From NCBI GenBank assembly GCA_947500135.1, contig CANMQX010000002.1, forward strand, positions 496,001 to 560,000: a stretch of 64,000 nt of DNA. The letters run 5' to 3'. The notes below the pieces were generated by a model that was given only the letters and a program-made list of their open reading frames with translations, did not search any database and was not told where the DNA came from. The position numbers and the translations under genes were made by a program. How positions within the stretch are numbered: the stretch's first letter is position 1; each line of letters starts with the position of its first letter. Positions 59,859 to 64,000 of this stretch are shown one piece after another. The DNA comes from an uncultured Paracoccaceae bacterium. GTDB taxonomy: Bacteria; Pseudomonadota; Alphaproteobacteria; Rhodobacterales; Rhodobacteraceae.

Positions 59859-59911
59859 ATACGGCAGCGTATTGACTCTCGCAAGGCCATGCGCACCATA
59901 CGGATACGTAT
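59859..59911. promoter_or_regulatory. pair of ATACG-N4-CGTAT operators in a divergent promoter
   Basis: ATACG-GCAG-CGTAT (59859..59872) and ATACG-GATA-CGTAT (59898..59911). Confidence 0.75.
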
Positions 59912-59927
59912 AGTAAAGGAGTCGCAG

Positions 59928-60314
59928 ATGAACATACCTCTGACCTTGGCCGGGACCATCATGGTCCTGACAACCGGTATTCACGTCTTTGCAGGCGGGC
60001 CGGAATATCACTATGTCTACCAAGACGTCCTGCCGACCGCGCATCTGGCCGCGATGTCTGCCGTGCTGTGGCACGCGATCACGGTGAACCTGATCGTCTT
60101 TTCGGGTGCCTATTTCTGGCTGGCCCGTCACCCTTCACGCCCGCTTCTTGTCACACTTGCAGCCATGCAGATCGGTTGGACGGCACTGTTTCTTCTTTAC
60201 GGAACAACCATGCTCGGCTCGCTCTGGCCGATGCCGCAATGGGTCATCTTTTCAGCGACAGTGTTGCTTACGATCTATGGTACCCGGCAACGTGACGTTG
60301 CACACGCAACCTGA
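59928..60314 (+). CDS. small four-TM membrane protein of unknown function
   Basis: 128 aa hydrophobic ORF divergent from the TetR gene. Confidence 0.7.
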   Translation: MNIPLTLAGTIMVLTTGIHVFAGGPEYHYVYQDVLPTAHLAAMSAVLWHAITVNLIVFSGAYFWLARHPSRPLLVTLAAMQIGWTALFLLYGTTMLGSLWPMPQWVIFSATVLLTIYGTRQRDVAHAT

Positions 60315-60368
60315 CTTGCCGCGCCCCGCCCCCTCGCTTAGGAACAAAATAACAGCGAAGGGGCGGAT

Positions 60369-61154
60369 ATGCGCATTCTCATCACCAATGACGACGGTAT
60401 CAACGCCCCCGGGCTGAGGGTTCTGACCGATATCGCGACAGAGGTCGCCGGACCGGATGGTGAGGTCTGGACGGTCGCTCCCGCCTTTGAACAATCCGGT
60501 GTCGGGCATTGCATCAGCTACACGCACCCGACCATGATCGCGCAGCTTGAAGAACGCCGTTTCGCAGCGGAAGGTTCCCCCGCTGATTGTGTGATCGCCG
60601 GGCTTTACGATGTGCTGCAGGACACACCACCCGACCTGATCCTGTCGGGCGTGAATCGGGGCAATAACGCCGCCGAGAATACGCTTTATTCCGGTACCAT
60701 CGGCGCATGCATCGAAGGCGCATTACAAGGTGTGCGGTCCATCGCATTGTCGCAATTCTACGGACCCGACAATGCCAATCTGGACAACCCATTTGAGGCG
60801 GCGGCAGATCATGGCGCCGCCACGGTAAAGGCTTTGCTGGATGACACGCTGTGGGATAACGCGGATTACAAGCTGTTTTATAACGTAAATTTCCCTCCGG
60901 TTCCGGGCAAGGACGTCAAAGGTATGGCCGCGACGTCTCAAGGGTTTCGGCTCAATACGCGCTTTAGGGCAGAGGCGCAGACATCACCCACGGGCCGCAA
61001 ATTCCTTTGGGTCAAGGGCGGCCCACAACATGAACCAACAGCACCCGGCACGGATGCGGCGGCCAATCTGGACGGCTATATCTCGATCACGCCGATGCGG
61101 GCTGATCTGACCGATTACGATATGGTCGCGACACTTGAGGATGCCCTGACGTGA
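60369..61154 (+). CDS. surE: 5'/3'-nucleotidase SurE
   Basis: [41 protein letters not shown]. Confidence 0.97.
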   Translation: MRILITNDDGINAPGLRVLTDIATEVAGPDGEVWTVAPAFEQSGVGHCISYTHPTMIAQLEERRFAAEGSPADCVIAGLYDVLQDTPPDLILSGVNRGNNAAENTLYSGTIGACIEGALQGVRSIALSQFYGPDNANLDNPFEAAADHGAATVKALLDDTLWDNADYKLFYNVNFPPVPGKDVKGMAATSQGFRLNTRFRAEAQTSPTGRKFLWVKGGPQHEPTAPGTDAAANLDGYISITPMRADLTDYDMVATLEDALT

Positions 61155-61792
61155 CATTCGACGCGGCCACAAAGATGCAATTTCTTTACGCGCTCCGCAG
61201 CAAGGGTGTGACGGACGCCGCCGTGTTGACCGCAATGGAAAAGGTCGACCGTGCCGACTATGTCAAAGGTACATTCGCAGATCGGGCTTATGAGGATATG
61301 CCGCTGCCGATCGCTTGTGGTCAGACGATCAGCCAGCCTTCCGTTGTTGGGCTGATGACCCAGGCCTTGCAAGTATCACCGCGTGACAAAGTGCTCGAAA
61401 TTGGCACCGGCTCCGGCTACCAGGCGGCAATCCTCAGCAAGCTTGCCCGCCGCGTTTACACCGTCGACCGGTATCGCCGATTGGTCCACGCCGCCCGCGC
61501 GGTGTTTGAGGCGCATGACATCACCAATATCACCACTTTCACCGCTGACGGCAGCCACGGCTTTGCCGAACAGGCCCCGTTTGATCGCATCTTGTTGACC
61601 GCTGCGGCAGAGGATCCGCCCGGCCCCCTGCTAGCCCAATTGCGGGTTGGGGGCATCATGGTATTGCCGGTTGGCCAATCTGATGCGGTCCAAAGCCTGA
61701 TCCGCGTGACACGGTCAGAAACCGGCTATGACTACGATGAATTGCGTGCTGTGCGCTTTGTCCCCTTGCTAGAAGGGCTAGGACAAGAGTAA
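61151..61792 (+). CDS. pcm: protein-L-isoaspartate O-methyltransferase
   Basis: [35 protein letters not shown]. Confidence 0.95.
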   Translation: MTFDAATKMQFLYALRSKGVTDAAVLTAMEKVDRADYVKGTFADRAYEDMPLPIACGQTISQPSVVGLMTQALQVSPRDKVLEIGTGSGYQAAILSKLARRVYTVDRYRRLVHAARAVFEAHDITNITTFTADGSHGFAEQAPFDRILLTAAAEDPPGPLLAQLRVGGIMVLPVGQSDAVQSLIRVTRSETGYDYDELRAVRFVPLLEGLGQE

Positions 61793-61854
61793 ACTACCAC
61801 AAAATATGGTACGACCCCGCATATAAGGGGCGACTTGGCAAGAGGAGCGGTAGG

Positions 61855-63045
61855 ATGTCCCAAGAGTGGACCACAGCACGACGTGCGATGATGACAGGTG
61901 TTGCCTTTGCGGCGCTAAGCGCCTGCAACGAACCTTTCGATTTAGATTTGCGCGACAACGTCAATGGCTTTGACACCAGCCGCGCTGTGCAGGAATTGCC
62001 CGGACGGCCGCGACCCGATGATCGGGGCGTAATTTCCTATCCAAACTATCAGGTCGTCGTTGCGCAGCGGGATGACACAATCCGGGGCATTGCGATCCGC
62101 CTTGGTTTAGATGCTGATGAGCTTGCTGAGTATAACGGGATTGAACCCGACGTGATCCTGCGCCGTGACGAGATCATCGCCCTGCCCGGCCGCGTCCCGG
62201 AGCCTTCTACGGGAACCGGTCAGCCTTTGGATGTGGCCGCCGTGGCCACAACCGCGCTTGACCGTGCCGATGCGAATGGGGGTGTCACAACCACCCCGCT
62301 TGATCCTGTCACGCCAGCTGCAGCCCCAGCCGCCGCCCCACAACCGGCCCAAGGCGGGGCGGAGCCGATACGACATCAAGTTGCACGCGGCGAAACTGTC
62401 TTTGCACTCTCGCGGCTTTACAAGGTGCCTGTACGCAGCATTGCGGAGTGGAACGGACTTGATTCAGAATTCACCGTGCGTGAAGGACAGTATCTGCTGA
62501 TCCCGCAAGCCGGGGCAACCCCAGTTGCGGCCGCACCACAACAAGTAACGGCGCCGGGTGCGGGAACCCAAACACCTGTTCCCCCCAGTGCAACAACACC
62601 GCTGCCAGACGAGACACCTTCAGCGCCACTTCCAGTGACCGCGATCCCAGACGCGCCAGACATTGGCACAACAGCGCCAACACCGGCATCGTCCGGCGCG
62701 CGTTTCAGCCGTCCGGTCGAAGGCAGCATCATTCGCGCATATGCACCCGGACGTAATGAGGGCATCGATATTGGTGCGGCGGCTGGCACACCGGTCAAGG
62801 CGGCGGATGCGGGCAGTGTTGCCGCAGTCACAAACAACACCAGTGGCGTCGCGATTGTTGTGGTCAAGCATAATGATGGGTTGCTGACAGTTTATACAAA
62901 TATCGACGATTTGGCTGTCTCAAAGGGTGACAATGTCACGCGCGGACAGACAATCGGGAAAGTACGGGCTGGCGATCCTGCCTTCCTGCATTTTGAAGTG
63001 CGGCAAGGGCTGAAAAGCGTTGACCCGACCAATTATCTGCCCTGA
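61855..63045 (+). CDS. LysM plus M23 peptidoglycan DD-metallopeptidase family lipoprotein (NlpD-like)
   Basis: Lipobox ALSAC; two LysM-like repeats; M23 C-term with GIDIGAAAGTPVKAADAGSVAAV. Confidence 0.9.
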   Translation: MSQEWTTARRAMMTGVAFAALSACNEPFDLDLRDNVNGFDTSRAVQELPGRPRPDDRGVISYPNYQVVVAQRDDTIRGIAIRLGLDADELAEYNGIEPDVILRRDEIIALPGRVPEPSTGTGQPLDVAAVATTALDRADANGGVTTTPLDPVTPAAAPAAAPQPAQGGAEPIRHQVARGETVFALSRLYKVPVRSIAEWNGLDSEFTVREGQYLLIPQAGATPVAAAPQQVTAPGAGTQTPVPPSATTPLPDETPSAPLPVTAIPDAPDIGTTAPTPASSGARFSRPVEGSIIRAYAPGRNEGIDIGAAAGTPVKAADAGSVAAVTNNTSGVAIVVVKHNDGLLTVYTNIDDLAVSKGDNVTRGQTIGKVRAGDPAFLHFEVRQGLKSVDPTNYLP

Positions 63046-63058
63046 CAGACGCCACAAC

Positions 63059-63084
63059 GTAAGATGGGTTTAAACCCATCTTAC
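63059..63084. repeat. 26-bp perfect palindrome, copy 2
   Basis: GTAAGATGGGTTTAAACCCATCTTAC. Confidence 0.9.
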
Positions 63085-63923
63085 GACAAGGCAACGCCGT
63101 GCCTGCCAGCCAGGTCAGTGAAATACTGCCAGGCCACACGGCCAGAACGACTGCCGCGTGTCGCCTGCCATTCTATCGCTTCTGCGCGCAGATTCTGATC
63201 AGATATATCGACACCATAAGCATCGCAATAGCCGCGGATCATCATCAGGTATTCCTCCTGATCACAAGGATGAAACCCAAGCCACAGCCCAAAACGGTCA
63301 GACAGTGAAACCTTTTCTTCGACCGCTTCTGACGGGGAAATCGCCGATGAGCGTTCGTTTTCGATCATATCACGGGGCATAAGGTGGCGCCGGTTCGATG
63401 TCGCATATAGCACGACATTCTCGGGCCGCCCCTCAATCCCGCCATCCAACACGGCCTTGAGCGACTTGTAATGCGCGTCATCATGGCCAAATGACAGATC
63501 GTCACAAAACAGGATGAACCGTTCCTGCACCCCGCGCAGCAGGTTCAGGCAGCGCCCGATGCTGGGCAGATCCTCGCGCTGGACCTCAACGATCTTGAGC
63601 TGGGGGTGATGAGGCGCCAGTGCCCCATGTACTGCCTTGACCAAGCTGGATTTCCCCATACCGCGCGCGCCCCAAAGCAGCGCATTATTGGCCGGTAACC
63701 CTTTGGCAAATTGGGTGGAATTCGCAAGCAGTGTATCTCGTGCTCGGTCAACCCCCACCAACAGATCGACGCTTACGCGGTTTACTGCGTTGACGGCGAC
63801 AAGCCGGTCAGGGTCAGGATGCCAGACAAAGGCTGTCGCACTGCCGAAATCTGGTTTAGGCGCGGAGGCCGGGCTCATCCTGTCCAACGCATCTGCGATA
63901 CGGCGCAAGGTCTTCTTGCTCAC
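63081..63923 (-). CDS. DUF815 family ATP-binding protein
   Basis: NALLWGARGMGKSSLVKAVH Walker A; RFILFCDDLSF; GTG start overlapping the upstream stop. Confidence 0.88.
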   Translation of the reverse strand: MSKKTLRRIADALDRMSPASAPKPDFGSATAFVWHPDPDRLVAVNAVNRVSVDLLVGVDRARDTLLANSTQFAKGLPANNALLWGARGMGKSSLVKAVHGALAPHHPQLKIVEVQREDLPSIGRCLNLLRGVQERFILFCDDLSFGHDDAHYKSLKAVLDGGIEGRPENVVLYATSNRRHLMPRDMIENERSSAISPSEAVEEKVSLSDRFGLWLGFHPCDQEEYLMMIRGYCDAYGVDISDQNLRAEAIEWQATRGSRSGRVAWQYFTDLAGRHGVALS

Positions 63924-64000
63924 GTTGTCTTGTCCTGTTCGCCTGTGACATCGTCATCGAGGTCACCTTGGATATCAAACAGGCTTTCATTTTCACCAAT
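63920..64000 (-). CDS. unidentified CDS, only the C-terminus in window
   Basis: Minus-strand frame ...IGENESLFDIQGDLDDDVTGEQDKTT* ending in a TGA that overlaps the DUF815 GTG. Confidence 0.45.
   Translation of the reverse strand: MGENESLFDIQGDLDDDVTGEQDKTT

Overview
This 64 kb window looks like a chromosomal segment from a Roseobacter-type alphaproteobacterium (Rhodobacteraceae). That placement is inferred from gene content and protein style; no search was run. Most of it is core or metabolic: lon, tgt, a sufT-like gene, tpiA, a TRAP C4-dicarboxylate transporter with a DctB/DctD-like regulator pair, an assimilatory sulfate reduction operon (cysG-DUF2849-cysI-cysH-DUF934-fpr), infC, a coxD/coxE/xdhC-type accessory cluster, gcdH, pyrC-pyrE, dnaB, alr, radA-cvpA-purF, and surE-pcm-M23 peptidase. 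There is one tRNA (Val-CAC). I saw no CRISPR array, prophage, insertion sequence or rRNA. The most interesting signals are small: (1) a SatD-like gene and a DUF3307 gene separated by three 18-bp imperfect palindromes at an exact 29-bp period; (2) an 11-bp-phased CCGACGCTTTG iteron block present in two distant divergent promoters; (3) a 46-bp double-hairpin repeat with identical geometry at two loci; (4) a 26-bp palindrome at two loci that supplies the stop codon of the minus-strand CDS at the same offset; (5) infC with no ATG/GTG/TTG start available; (6) a DctD-like regulator lacking GAFTGA and the Walker A lysine; (7) several paired operator-like palindromes in divergent promoters.
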